Shown here piece after piece: positions 28,569 through 36,492 of a stretch of 64,000 bases of DNA. The translations under genes and the position numbers were made by a program. This DNA is from Pseudomonas kermanshahensis. GTDB taxonomy: Bacteria > Pseudomonadota > Gammaproteobacteria > Pseudomonadales > Pseudomonadaceae. The notes beneath the pieces are model-generated. The model was not told where the DNA came from and made no database searches. It worked only from the letters and a program-made list of their open reading frames with translations. The stretch spans positions 434,001-498,000 of the forward strand of contig NZ_JABWRY020000001.1 in assembly GCF_014269205.2 (NCBI RefSeq), in the 5' to 3' direction. Each line of letters begins with the position of its first letter. Positions within the stretch are counted from its first letter, which is position 1.

Positions 28569-31500
28569 TCAACTGGCACTTGGCGCGGCCGCATGGGCGG
28601 CCCGGCGGCGGTGGAACAGGCGCTCCAGGGCCAAGTATATGACCGGGGTGGTGAACAGCGTCAGGGCCTGGCTCACCAACAACCCACCTACCACCGCGAT
28701 GCCCAGTGGCTGGCGCAGCTCGGCGCCGGTGCCAAAGCCGAACATCAGCGGTACCGCGCCGAGCAGGGCGGCGAGGGTGGTCATGATGATCGGCCGGAAG
28801 CGCGTCAGGCAGGCCTGGTGGATTGCCTGCTCGGGTGTGAGGCCGTGGTGGCGCTGGGCCTCGAGGGCAAAGTCGATCAGCAGGATGCCGTTTTTCTTGA
28901 CGATGCCGATCAGCAGCACCACGCCGATCAGCCCCATGATGCTGAAGTCCTGGCCCATGGCCCAGAGCAGAATCAGCGCGCCCAGGCCCGCAGAGGGCAG
29001 GGTGGAGATGATCGTCAGTGGGTGGACGAAGCTCTCGTAGAGCACCCCCAGGATGATGTACACCGCCACCAGCGCAGCCAGGATCAGCCACGGCTGGCTC
29101 GACAGCGAACTCTGGAAGGCCTGCGCCGCACCCTGGAAGTTGCCGCTGATGGAGTCGGGCATGCCCAGTTCGCGCTGGGTGCGCTCAAGGATGCTCACCG
29201 CATCGCCCAGGGCCACGCCCGGGGCGAGGTTGAACGACAGGTTGGCGGCTGGGAACAGGCCATCATGGCTGATCGACAACGGCCCGGTGCTCGGCGGCGC
29301 GACGTGGGCCACCGCCGACAAGGGCACCATCTCGTTGCTCAGGGGCGAGCGCAGGTAGAAGTAGTTGAGGCTCTCGGCCTTGCCGCGCTGGCGGGCGTCC
29401 AGTTCGAGGATGACCTTGTACTGATTGGTCTCGGTCTGGAACTCGCTGATCTGCCGCTGGCCGAAGGCGTCGTACAGCGCCTGGTCGATGTCGGTGGTGG
29501 TCAGGCCGAAGCGTGCGGCGGCCTGGCGGTCGATGTCGATGCGGGTGACGCTGGCCCCCAGTTGCAGGTCGTTGGACAGGTCACGCAACGCCGGGTTTTC
29601 GCGCAGGCGGTCGGTCAGGCGCTGGGTCCACAGGTTCAGCGCCACGCCGTCGTTGCTCTTGAGCACGTACTGGTACTGGGTGCGTGATGGGCCGGAGCTG
29701 AGGTTGATGTCCTGGCCGGCGCGCATGTACAGCACAATGCCCGGCACCTGGGCGAGCTTGGGCCGCAGCCGGTCGATCAGCTCGCTGGCCGACACATCGC
29801 GTTCGCCGCGGGGCTTGAGGGCGATCCAGAAGCGGCCGTTGGCGATGGTCTGGTTGCTGCCGGTGACGCCGACGGAATGCGAGAACGCCCGCACGGCCGG
29901 GTCGGCCTCGATGATCTTGGCCAGGGCCTGGTGCTTCTCGATCATGGCCGGGTACGACACGTCCGCTGCCGCTTCGCTGGTGCCGAGGATGAAACCGGTG
30001 TCCTGCAACGGGAAGAAGCCCTTGGGGATGGCCACATAACCCACCACCGCCAGGGCCAGGGTCACGCCGAACACACCGAGGGTCAGGCGCTGGTGGGCCA
30101 GGGCGCGGTTCAGGCCTTTTTCGTACCACTTGACCAGGCGTTCACCGAAACCGCTGTGCTGCGCGCCGGTCGGGCGGCGCATGAACAGTGCACACAGGGT
30201 GGGTGCCAGGGTCAGCGAAACCACCACCGAAATCAGGATGGTGGCCGTGGCGGTCAGGGCGAACTCCTTGAACAGGCGCCCGACCACCCCGCCCATGAAC
30301 AACAGCGGGATGAAGGCGGCGATCAGCGAGAAACTGATCGAGACCACGGTAAAGCCGATTTCGCCTGCGCCCTTGAGGGCGGCCGTGCGGCTGTCGTCAC
30401 CCGCCTCCAGGTGGCGATGGATGTTTTCCACCACGACGATGGCATCGTCGACCACGAACCCCACCGAAATGACGATGGCCACCAGGGTCAGGTTGTTCAG
30501 GCTGAAGCCGAGTACGTACATCAAGGCGCAACTGGCAATCAGCGACACGCCGAGCACGCTGGACACCACCAGGGTCGCCGACCACTGGCGCAGGAACAGC
30601 GCCATCACCCCGATCACCAGGGCCACGGCGATCATCAAGGTCAGCTCCACCTCGTGCAGCGAGGCGCGGATGGTTTGAGTACGGTCCTGCAATACCGACA
30701 CCTCGATCGACGCCGGGAGCATTTCTTGCAGCTTGGGCAGCGCGGCCAACACCCGGTCGACGGTGTCGACGATGTTCGCGCCGGGCTGGCGGAAGATCAC
30801 CAGGTTCAACCCCGGCTGGTCACCGGACCAAGCCTTGACGTAGGCGTTCTCGGCGCCATTGATGACCTTGGCCACGTCCTGCAGGTGCACCGGCGCACCG
30901 TCGCGGTACGAGACGATCAATTGGGCATAGTCTTCGGGGTGGAACAGCTGGTCGTTGGCGGCGATGGTCGACACGCTGTGCTCGCCGTACAGCGCACCTT
31001 TGGCCAGGTTAAGGCTGGTTTGCTGGATGGCCTGGCGCAGGTCGGCGAGGGTCAGGCCGATGGCGGCCAGCTTCTCCGGTTGCGCTTGTACGCGGATGGC
31101 CGGGCGCAGTTGCCCGGTGATGTTGATCAGGCCGACCCCATCGATCTGGCTCAGCTGCCGGGCCAGCAGGGTTTCGGCGTAGTCGCTCAGGTCATTGCCG
31201 GGCATCTGGTTCGAGCTGACGGTCATCACCAGCACCGGGCTGTCGGCTGGGTTGACCTTGCGCCAGGTCGGCGGGTTGGGCAGGTCTTGTGGCAGCCGTG
31301 CGGTGGCGGTGTTGATGGCGGCCTGCACTTCCTGTGCTGCGGTGTCGATGTTCTTGTCGAGGGTGAACTGCAGGATCAGCGTGGTCGACCCCAGCGCGCT
31401 GCTGCTGGTCATCTGGGTCATGCCGGGGATGGCGCTGAACTGCACTTCAAGCGGCGTGGCGACCGACGAGGCCATGGTTTCCGGGCTGGCCCCAGGCAGT

Positions 31501-31661
31501 TGAGCGGTGACCTGGATGGTCGGAAAGTCGGCCTCTGGCAGCGGAGCCACCGGCAGCCGAGGGAAGGCGATGGCGCCCAGCAGGACCAGGGCGAAAGTCA
31601 GCAGCAGGGTGGCGATCGGGTGGTCGATGCACCAGGCCGAAACCCCGTTGCGGGTATTCAT
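28569..31661 (-). CDS. RND multidrug efflux permease (HAE-1, MdtB/MuxB-like)
   Basis: A 1030-aa inner-membrane proton antiporter with the RND plan of 12 membrane segments and two large periplasmic loops. The start is WCIDHPIATLLLTFALVLLG, with LPVAPLPEADFPTIQVTAQLPGAS truncated here to the PEADFPTI core. TM4 carries the essential aspartate pair in GFVVDDAIVVVENIHRHLEAG, and the second half has GVVLLIGIVKKNGILLIDFA. Sequence features suggest the MdtB/C-MuxB/C side of the HAE-1 class rather than heavy-metal CzcA. It overlaps the adaptor gene by 4 bp. No outer-membrane channel gene is in the operon, so a TolC-like protein from elsewhere would be required. Substrates are unknown. Confidence 0.92.
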   Translation of the reverse strand: MNTRNGVSAWCIDHPIATLLLTFALVLLGAIAFPRLPVAPLPEADFPTIQVTAQLPGASPETMASSVATPLEVQFSAIPGMTQMTSSSALGSTTLILQFTLDKNIDTAAQEVQAAINTATARLPQDLPNPPTWRKVNPADSPVLVMTVSSNQMPGNDLSDYAETLLARQLSQIDGVGLINITGQLRPAIRVQAQPEKLAAIGLTLADLRQAIQQTSLNLAKGALYGEHSVSTIAANDQLFHPEDYAQLIVSYRDGAPVHLQDVAKVINGAENAYVKAWSGDQPGLNLVIFRQPGANIVDTVDRVLAALPKLQEMLPASIEVSVLQDRTQTIRASLHEVELTLMIAVALVIGVMALFLRQWSATLVVSSVLGVSLIASCALMYVLGFSLNNLTLVAIVISVGFVVDDAIVVVENIHRHLEAGDDSRTAALKGAGEIGFTVVSISFSLIAAFIPLLFMGGVVGRLFKEFALTATATILISVVVSLTLAPTLCALFMRRPTGAQHSGFGERLVKWYEKGLNRALAHQRLTLGVFGVTLALAVVGYVAIPKGFFPLQDTGFILGTSEAAADVSYPAMIEKHQALAKIIEADPAVRAFSHSVGVTGSNQTIANGRFWIALKPRGERDVSASELIDRLRPKLAQVPGIVLYMRAGQDINLSSGPSRTQYQYVLKSNDGVALNLWTQRLTDRLRENPALRDLSNDLQLGASVTRIDIDRQAAARFGLTTTDIDQALYDAFGQRQISEFQTETNQYKVILELDARQRGKAESLNYFYLRSPLSNEMVPLSAVAHVAPPSTGPLSISHDGLFPAANLSFNLAPGVALGDAVSILERTQRELGMPDSISGNFQGAAQAFQSSLSSQPWLILAALVAVYIILGVLYESFVHPLTIISTLPSAGLGALILLWAMGQDFSIMGLIGVVLLIGIVKKNGILLIDFALEAQRHHGLTPEQAIHQACLTRFRPIIMTTLAALLGAVPLMFGFGTGAELRQPLGIAVVGGLLVSQALTLFTTPVIYLALERLFHRRRAAHAAAPSAS

Positions 31662-32821
31662 GGCTGGCTCCGGCGGTCGGCCATTTCCGAAGGCGCAGGG
31701 GCATCGGTGGTGACCTCGACCCGCGAGCCCGGCTTGAGCCGCGACTGGCCATCGAGCACCAGCTGATCACCCGCCTTGACCCCGGCGATGATGTTCAGCC
31801 CACTGTCCTGGTACAGCACCTTGACCGGCACGCTGGTGACCTTGTCCCCGTCCAGGCGGTAGACGAAATGGCCGTCGATACCGCGCTGCACGACCGGCGG
31901 CGGCACGACCAGGGCATTCTCCTGCATGGCCGTGCGCAAGCGAATGGTGACCAGTTGGCCGGGCCACAGGCGCCCGTCCTTGTTGTCGAACTCGGCCTTG
32001 ACCCGCACCGTGCCGGTGGTCGCCGAGATCTGGTTGTCGATCAGCGCCAGGTGGCCTTCACCCAGCAGGCTGCGTTCGCCGTCGGCGTCCATGTAGGCCT
32101 GCACCAGCGCCGGGGCGGGCGCCTTGAGCAAGCTCTGCAGGGTAGGCAGCATGTGTTGCGGCAGGGCGAACTCGACGGCAATCGGGTCGATCTGGGTCAC
32201 GCTGAACAGGCCCTGGGTGTCGCTGCTGCGCACCAGGTTGCCGGGGTCGACGTTGCGGATGCCGACCCTGCCGGTCACCGGTGAGCGAATTTGGGTATAG
32301 GACAGTTGCACCTCGGCATTGGCGATGGCCGCCTGGTTGCCCTTGACCGTAGCCTGCAGCTGGTTGACCAGCGCTTGTTGCTGGTCGAGGGTCTGCTTTG
32401 ACACCCCGTCATCGGTGCTCAGCAGGCGGTAGCGCTTGAGGTCGACACCGGCTACCTGGATCTGCGCCTGGCTCTGGCCGAGCTGCGCACGGGCCTGGTC
32501 GAGGCTGGCGCGGATGGCACGGTCGTCGAGGGTTGCGAGCAGGTCACCTGCCTTTACCCACTGGCCTTCCTTGACCAGTACCTGAGTCAGCACCCCTTCT
32601 ACCTGTGCGCGGATCTCGACGCTGTGCAGCGACAGCACCGAGCCGATCGCACTGGCATAGCGCGGCACATCCTGCTGGCTGACGCTGACCACGCGCACCG
32701 GCACAGCCGCCTGCGCGCGGGGGGCGGGGGCCTCCTGGCGCTGGCCGAACCAGACGCCCAGCACGACCAAGACAAGCAACGCCAAGGCGGCGAGGATGAC
32801 AGAACGGGAAGGACGTCGCAT
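31658..32821 (-). CDS. RND efflux periplasmic adaptor (MdtA-like)
   Basis: A 387-aa membrane-fusion protein. The N-terminal anchor is SVILAALALLVLVVLGVWFG. The lipoyl half-motif is VEIRAQVEGVLTQVLVKEGQ and the hairpin runs from about 105 to 165. The second lipoyl half is IRSPVTGRVGIRNVDPGNLV and the beta-barrel is TGTVRVKAEFDNKDGRLWPG. It joins the RND pump to an outer-membrane channel. The ATG at 32821, with AAGG upstream, is preferred to the GTG four codons earlier. It is the first gene of a four-gene leftward operon (adaptor, pump, regulator, kinase). Confidence 0.9.
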   Translation of the reverse strand: MRRPSRSVILAALALLVLVVLGVWFGQRQEAPAPRAQAAVPVRVVSVSQQDVPRYASAIGSVLSLHSVEIRAQVEGVLTQVLVKEGQWVKAGDLLATLDDRAIRASLDQARAQLGQSQAQIQVAGVDLKRYRLLSTDDGVSKQTLDQQQALVNQLQATVKGNQAAIANAEVQLSYTQIRSPVTGRVGIRNVDPGNLVRSSDTQGLFSVTQIDPIAVEFALPQHMLPTLQSLLKAPAPALVQAYMDADGERSLLGEGHLALIDNQISATTGTVRVKAEFDNKDGRLWPGQLVTIRLRTAMQENALVVPPPVVQRGIDGHFVYRLDGDKVTSVPVKVLYQDSGLNIIAGVKAGDQLVLDGQSRLKPGSRVEVTTDAPAPSEMADRRSQP

Positions 32822-32871
32822 CGGAGCGGGCACCTTGGCCAGAAGGGTGGGGACGGTTGTCTGTATTCAAG

Positions 32872-32926
32872 CTTATAGCCCCCGGACCGGGTCGGCAGCA
32901 TGACGCCTGGCTGACAGCGCTGACAG
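32872..32926 (-). promoter_or_regulatory. Candidate promoter and regulator site of the RND operon
   Basis: Read leftward: CTGTCAG-CG-CTGTCAG (complement of 32911-32926, 9-bp period), then about 33 bp downstream a TATAAG -10-like box (complement of 32872-32877), with no good -35. This is the layout of an activator-dependent promoter. The tandem repeat could be bound by the operon's own OmpR-type regulator. Assignment is inferred from position. Confidence 0.4.
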
Positions 32927-32940
32927 TTTCAGTATTCAAG

Positions 32941-33064
32941 GCCAATGGGGCCGCTTTGCGGCCCATCGCAGGCAAGCCAGCTCCTACAGGTACAGCGCAA
33001 ATCTCCAGGGCGGCGCCGTACCTGTAGGAGCTGGCTTGCCTGCGATGGGCTGCGAAGCGGCCCC
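32941..33064. repeat. Inverted REP pair (type 3)
   Basis: Facing arms GCAGGCAAGCCAGCTCCTAC and GTAGGAGCTGGCTTGCCTGC, with outer GGCCGC...GCGGCC sequence also paired. The core differs from the other REP pairs in the window. It lies between the YkgJ-type gene and the RND operon promoter. Confidence 0.87.
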
Positions 33065-33083
33065 GATGGTTGTCTCAGGCTAC

Positions 33084-33836
33084 CTAAAAACCAATAAAGG
33101 CGTAATAAACCGGTGCTTCGCAAGTGGTCTGCAAACCATGGCCCTGCAAATTGGCTGTCAGCTCGTCATCTTGCACATGCAGCGTCCACCGCGCACCGTT
33201 GTCCGCCGGCACCTGCGCCAGTGCCGCGGCAAACGCGCCCATCTCCGGCAGATAAGCGGTAAACCCATTACCTTTCAACGCACTGGTGGTCATGCCCAAC
33301 GCCTGGCACACGGCAACCTTGGCCGCGATGTCATCTCGGTCTGCCTGGCGCGATGCCTGCACCAGCGCCGCCAGCCGCGGGTCGGCCAGTTGCGTGCCGT
33401 GAATCAGCTCAGGGCCCTGTTGCCAAGCTTCGGGCGGGCAGTCCTTGTTCTCGGGCCGCAGCGGGATATGCGGGTTGATCTCGACCGGGTAGATGCGGCA
33501 GACCAGCGGGCGCTGGTCATAGATGGTGCACAGGTCGTTATCGTCGAGGTTACGACAGCGCCCTGGGTTGAACGCCGCGAACGTTACCGAAACGCGGGCC
33601 TCAGTGTCACCGCAGGCCACCGGGTGGGAGCGGCGCAGCACATGCTCGCGCTGCTCGACCGGCATGCCCGGGCCGTCGACCATGAACGCCTCGATCAGCA
33701 CCACCACCTGGCCAGCGGAGGCCGCCCACTGGCGGGCTTCGTCGAGGGTCAAGGGCACATGGTGGCCAGTGCAGCACTTGCCGCAGCCGGTGCAGGCGAA
33801 TTGCACGCTGTCGGTCACTTGGCTTCCGGGCTCCAT
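33084..33836 (-). CDS. YkgJ-family cysteine-cluster protein
   Basis: A 250-aa protein with the zinc/iron-chelatase-like cysteine cluster: FACTGCGKCCTGHH near residue 14-25, then CRNLDDNDLCTIYDQRPLVC and RIYPVEINP near 95-120. These cysteines match the CxxCxxxCC...C...YxxRPxxCR pattern of YkgJ proteins, which are thought to bind a metal or Fe-S cluster. The rest is not recognisable. Two starts compete: ATG at 33836 (MEPGSQVTDS) and GTG at 33818, which would give a 4-bp GTGA overlap with the upstream gene. Confidence 0.85.
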   Translation of the reverse strand: MEPGSQVTDSVQFACTGCGKCCTGHHVPLTLDEARQWAASAGQVVVLIEAFMVDGPGMPVEQREHVLRRSHPVACGDTEARVSVTFAAFNPGRCRNLDDNDLCTIYDQRPLVCRIYPVEINPHIPLRPENKDCPPEAWQQGPELIHGTQLADPRLAALVQASRQADRDDIAAKVAVCQALGMTTSALKGNGFTAYLPEMGAFAAALAQVPADNGARWTLHVQDDELTANLQGHGLQTTCEAPVYYAFIGF

Positions 33837-34126
33837 TCGCTGACGAACGCGCGCTGGTGCTGGCGGTCGTACAGGCACAGTTCAGTGCCGGTACGCTGCT
33901 GCATGTGTTTTTGCGGATAGACGCCTTCGATCAGCAGGGCGCTCATGCCGACCTGGTCGTCGAATTCGGCGGGCTTGCCACGCGCGTGAGCGTCCTTGAA
34001 CTGGCTGGCGGCAAGGCACGCCTTGAGCATCCGCTGGCGCTGCTCGTTCCAGGCCTGGCTACTGGAAGCCTGGGCGACACCGCTGAAGAGCGCGCAGGCG
34101 ACAAGGAGGGAGCTGAAAAACTTCAT
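33815..34126 (-). CDS. Small exported protein of unknown function
   Basis: A 103-aa product with a signal peptide (MKFFSSLLVACALFSGVAQA). The mature part is about 83 aa and contains two cysteines (LKACLAAS and TELCLYD) that could form a disulfide. Charged segments follow, with FVSEWSPEAK at the end. I recognise no family. The ATG at 34126 is preferred to an in-frame codon five residues upstream because the signal peptide begins there. It overlaps or abuts the YkgJ-type gene, so the two are likely co-expressed. Confidence 0.75.
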   Translation of the reverse strand: MKFFSSLLVACALFSGVAQASSSQAWNEQRQRMLKACLAASQFKDAHARGKPAEFDDQVGMSALLIEGVYPQKHMQQRTGTELCLYDRQHQRAFVSEWSPEAK

Positions 34127-34214
34127 ACGCGATTCCGGCAAAAATCTTCCGAGGGGAGGGAATTATGCCCGACTCACCCCCGACGGCAAGCCGGGGAGTT
34201 TGTCGCTTGATGTA

Positions 34215-35114
34215 TCAATGCTCGGCAAACACCACCGTCCGCGCCGCCACCACCAGGCAATCGGTCAGCTCGGGCGAGGAGAATTTGGTGAGGATGGCAT
34301 TGGCCCCAGCGAGCCTGGCTTTTTCGCTGCTCATGGCACTGTCGAGCGAGGTGTGCAGCAACACATACAGGTGCTGGAAGTCCGGCGTCTCGCGCAGTGT
34401 ACGGGTGAAGGCATAGCCGTCCATCTCAGACATCTCGATGTCGGAGACGATGATGTTGATCGCCTGCTCGGTGCCCTGCAAGTCCAGCAACACGTTGATC
34501 GCATCCTTGGCGCTGCGCGCGGTGTGGCATTCGATGCCGAGGTTGCGCAGGGTATGCACCGACTGCTGCAAGGCCACCTGGCTGTCGTCTACCACCAGGA
34601 TGTTGGCGGCGGCCAGCAGGCTTGCGTCTTCTTCGCTCAGTGCCCCGTGCTGTGGCTCGGCGGCGGGCGGGGTGATGGCGTGAATGACCTTCTCGATGTC
34701 CAGCACCTGCACCAGTGCGTTGTCGACCCGGGTCACGCCGGTGATGAACGAGCGGTTGCCCGAGCCGAAGGGCGGCGGTTTGATGTCGGTGCTCAGGCAG
34801 TGGACGATGCGGCTCACGGCCTGCACATGCAGGCCTTGGCGCGAGCGGCTGATTTCGGTGACGATCAGGCAGCCACCTTCAGGGTCAGCCAGCGGGCGCT
34901 CACCGATAGCACGGGACAGGTCGATGACCGACAGCGAATTGCCGCGCAAGGTCGCCACGCCTTTCACGTGGGGGTGCGATTCGGGCAGCTTGGTCAGTGA
35001 AGGGCAGGGGATGATCTCGCTGACCTTGAGCAGGTTGATTGCCATCAGCTTGCCGCTGCGCAGGGTGAACAGCAGCAGGGACAGCGAATCCGCGCGGGCT
35101 TTTTGCGTGGCCAT
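34215..35114 (-). CDS. Chemotaxis protein CheV
   Basis: A 299-aa protein with an N-terminal CheW-like coupling domain (about 15-155: LSLLLFTLRSGKLMAINLLK; GVATLRGNSLSVIDLSRAIG) and a C-terminal receiver (about 172-299). The receiver has the phospho-acceptor Asp in IIVSDIEMSEMDGYAF and acidic VVDDSQ. CheV couples receptors to CheA and is itself phosphorylated, possibly as a phosphate sink. The ATG at 35114 is chosen because a sigma-28 promoter lies 32 bp upstream and the upstream in-frame codons run through it. It is monocistronic as far as can be seen. Confidence 0.93.
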   Translation of the reverse strand: MATQKARADSLSLLLFTLRSGKLMAINLLKVSEIIPCPSLTKLPESHPHVKGVATLRGNSLSVIDLSRAIGERPLADPEGGCLIVTEISRSRQGLHVQAVSRIVHCLSTDIKPPPFGSGNRSFITGVTRVDNALVQVLDIEKVIHAITPPAAEPQHGALSEEDASLLAAANILVVDDSQVALQQSVHTLRNLGIECHTARSAKDAINVLLDLQGTEQAINIIVSDIEMSEMDGYAFTRTLRETPDFQHLYVLLHTSLDSAMSSEKARLAGANAILTKFSSPELTDCLVVAARTVVFAEH

Positions 35115-35145
35115 GGTGACCTTCGTGGGAATAGAGAATAGAAGG

Positions 35146-35172
35146 ATATCGGCCCGCCGAGCCGGCTCTTTA
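35146..35172 (-). promoter_or_regulatory. Sigma-28 (FliA) promoter of cheV
   Basis: Read leftward: TAAA (35172-35169), exactly 15 bp, then GCCGATAT (35153-35146). The FliA consensus is TAAA-N15-GCCGATAA, so only one position of the -10 differs. It is placed 32 bp before the cheV start codon. Confidence 0.82.
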
Positions 35173-35190
35173 GCCTGCCAGCCGAATCCG

Positions 35191-35286
35191 TGTAGGAGCA
35201 GCCTTGTGCTGCGAAGAGGCCGGTGACAGCAACGCATAACTGCTGGGTATTCACCGGCCTCTTCGCAGCGCAAGGCTGCTGCTACA
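35191..35286. repeat. Inverted REP pair (type 1)
   Basis: TGTAGGAGCAGCCTTGTGCT arm and facing GCGCAAGGCTGCTGCTACA. The right arm has a TGCTGCT change from the usual TGCTCCT. It lies between the HlyD-type adaptor gene and the cheV promoter and may serve as the end of the secretion operon. Confidence 0.87.
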
Positions 35287-35307
35287 GGGCATCGGATAAC
35301 CGGGTCA

Positions 35308-36492
35308 TCAGCGTTCGCGCAGGGCTTCCCTGGCCCGGTTCAACGGCTTGATCAGGTAATCCAGAATGGTCTTTTCACCCGTGCGGATATCCACCGTGGC
35401 GATCATCCCGGGCACGATCGCAAAGTGTTTGCCGGCCTTGTTCTGCAGGCTGTCCTGCTCGGTGCGGATGAACACCCGGTAGTAGTAGATCTCCGGCTTC
35501 ACCTCATCCTGCAGGGTATCCGGCGAGATACCGACCACCTTGCCCTCCAGCCCGCCATACACCGAGTAGTCATAGGCACTGATCTTCACCTTGGCGGCCT
35601 GGTCGGGGTGGATGAAGGCGATGTCTCGGGGCGCGATGCGGGTTTCGATCAGCAGGCGTTCATCCATCGGCACGATCTTCATCACTTGCCCACCGGGCTG
35701 GACCACACCCCCCAAGGTATTGACCTCGATGTCCTTGACGATACCGCGCACCGGCGAGCGCAGGGTCAGGCGGGTCAGCGAGTCGCTGCGCCCGCGGATC
35801 ACCTCGGACAGGCTGTCGGCCTCGGCGCTGGCCTTGGCCAGCTCTTCGCGGGCCCGTACCAGGTAATCGGAGCGCGCTTCGTTGGCCTTGAGCTCGAGTT
35901 CCGAGCGCTGGCGGTTCAGGCGGATCACCTCGACGCGGCTTGAAGCGCCCATCTTCGCCAGGTTCTCGGTGATCTTCAGTTCGCTGCGCACCAGCTGCAG
36001 CGAATCGTCGATACCGGCCAGGGTCTGTTCCAGGCCGCGGCGGCGGGTCTGGTACAGCGCGGTTTCGGCGTCGACCAGGTCGGGGGAGTCGCGCAGGCTG
36101 TCGGGGAACACCAGCGGCTTGCCGGTGACCTCTGCACGCAAGCGCGCCTGGCTGGCCTTGGCCGCGCGGTACTTGGCTTCACTCTCGCCCACACTGGAGG
36201 CGGTCTTGGTCGGGTCGAGCTGGGCCAGCACCTGCCCGCGGTCGACCAGGTCACCTTCGGCCACGCTCATCTGGGCGACGATGCCACCCTCGAACGACTG
36301 GATCACCTGCTCGCGCGAACTGGGGATCACCTTGCCGGTGCCGGTGGAAACTTCTGTGACTTCGAACCAGGCCGCCCAGGCCAGGAACGCTGCGAGCATC
36401 AGCGCGCAGATGGTGATGATTCGGCCGGCGCGGAATACTGCCTGGTCATCCTGACCGTCCAGGTAGGACGCCGGGAGTTCATGGTTGCTCAT
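35308..36492 (-). CDS. Type I secretion periplasmic adaptor, HlyD family
   Basis: A 394-aa membrane-fusion protein. A short cytosolic N-terminus (SNHELPASYLDGQDDQAVFR) precedes one membrane span at about 25-45. The lipoyl motif SREQVIQSFEGGIVAQMSVA, a long alpha-helical hairpin (about 100-240) and the C-terminal lipoyl/beta-barrel (LRSPVRGIVKDIEVNTLGGV; EKTILDYLIKPLNRAREALRER) follow. It bridges the ABC exporter and outer-membrane channel. It is the last gene of the leftward adhesin locus, overlapping the ABC gene by 4 bp. Its position corresponds to lapJ in the lapHIJ naming I recall for the LapF exporter of P. putida. Confidence 0.9.
   Translation of the reverse strand: MSNHELPASYLDGQDDQAVFRAGRIITICALMLAAFLAWAAWFEVTEVSTGTGKVIPSSREQVIQSFEGGIVAQMSVAEGDLVDRGQVLAQLDPTKTASSVGESEAKYRAAKASQARLRAEVTGKPLVFPDSLRDSPDLVDAETALYQTRRRGLEQTLAGIDDSLQLVRSELKITENLAKMGASSRVEVIRLNRQRSELELKANEARSDYLVRAREELAKASAEADSLSEVIRGRSDSLTRLTLRSPVRGIVKDIEVNTLGGVVQPGGQVMKIVPMDERLLIETRIAPRDIAFIHPDQAAKVKISAYDYSVYGGLEGKVVGISPDTLQDEVKPEIYYYRVFIRTEQDSLQNKAGKHFAIVPGMIATVDIRTGEKTILDYLIKPLNRAREALRER

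Noticed and set aside
27651-31766. Rightward frames of 678 and 629 codons opposite the kinase, regulator and RND genes
   Set aside because: Antisense shadows of genes with complete family motifs.
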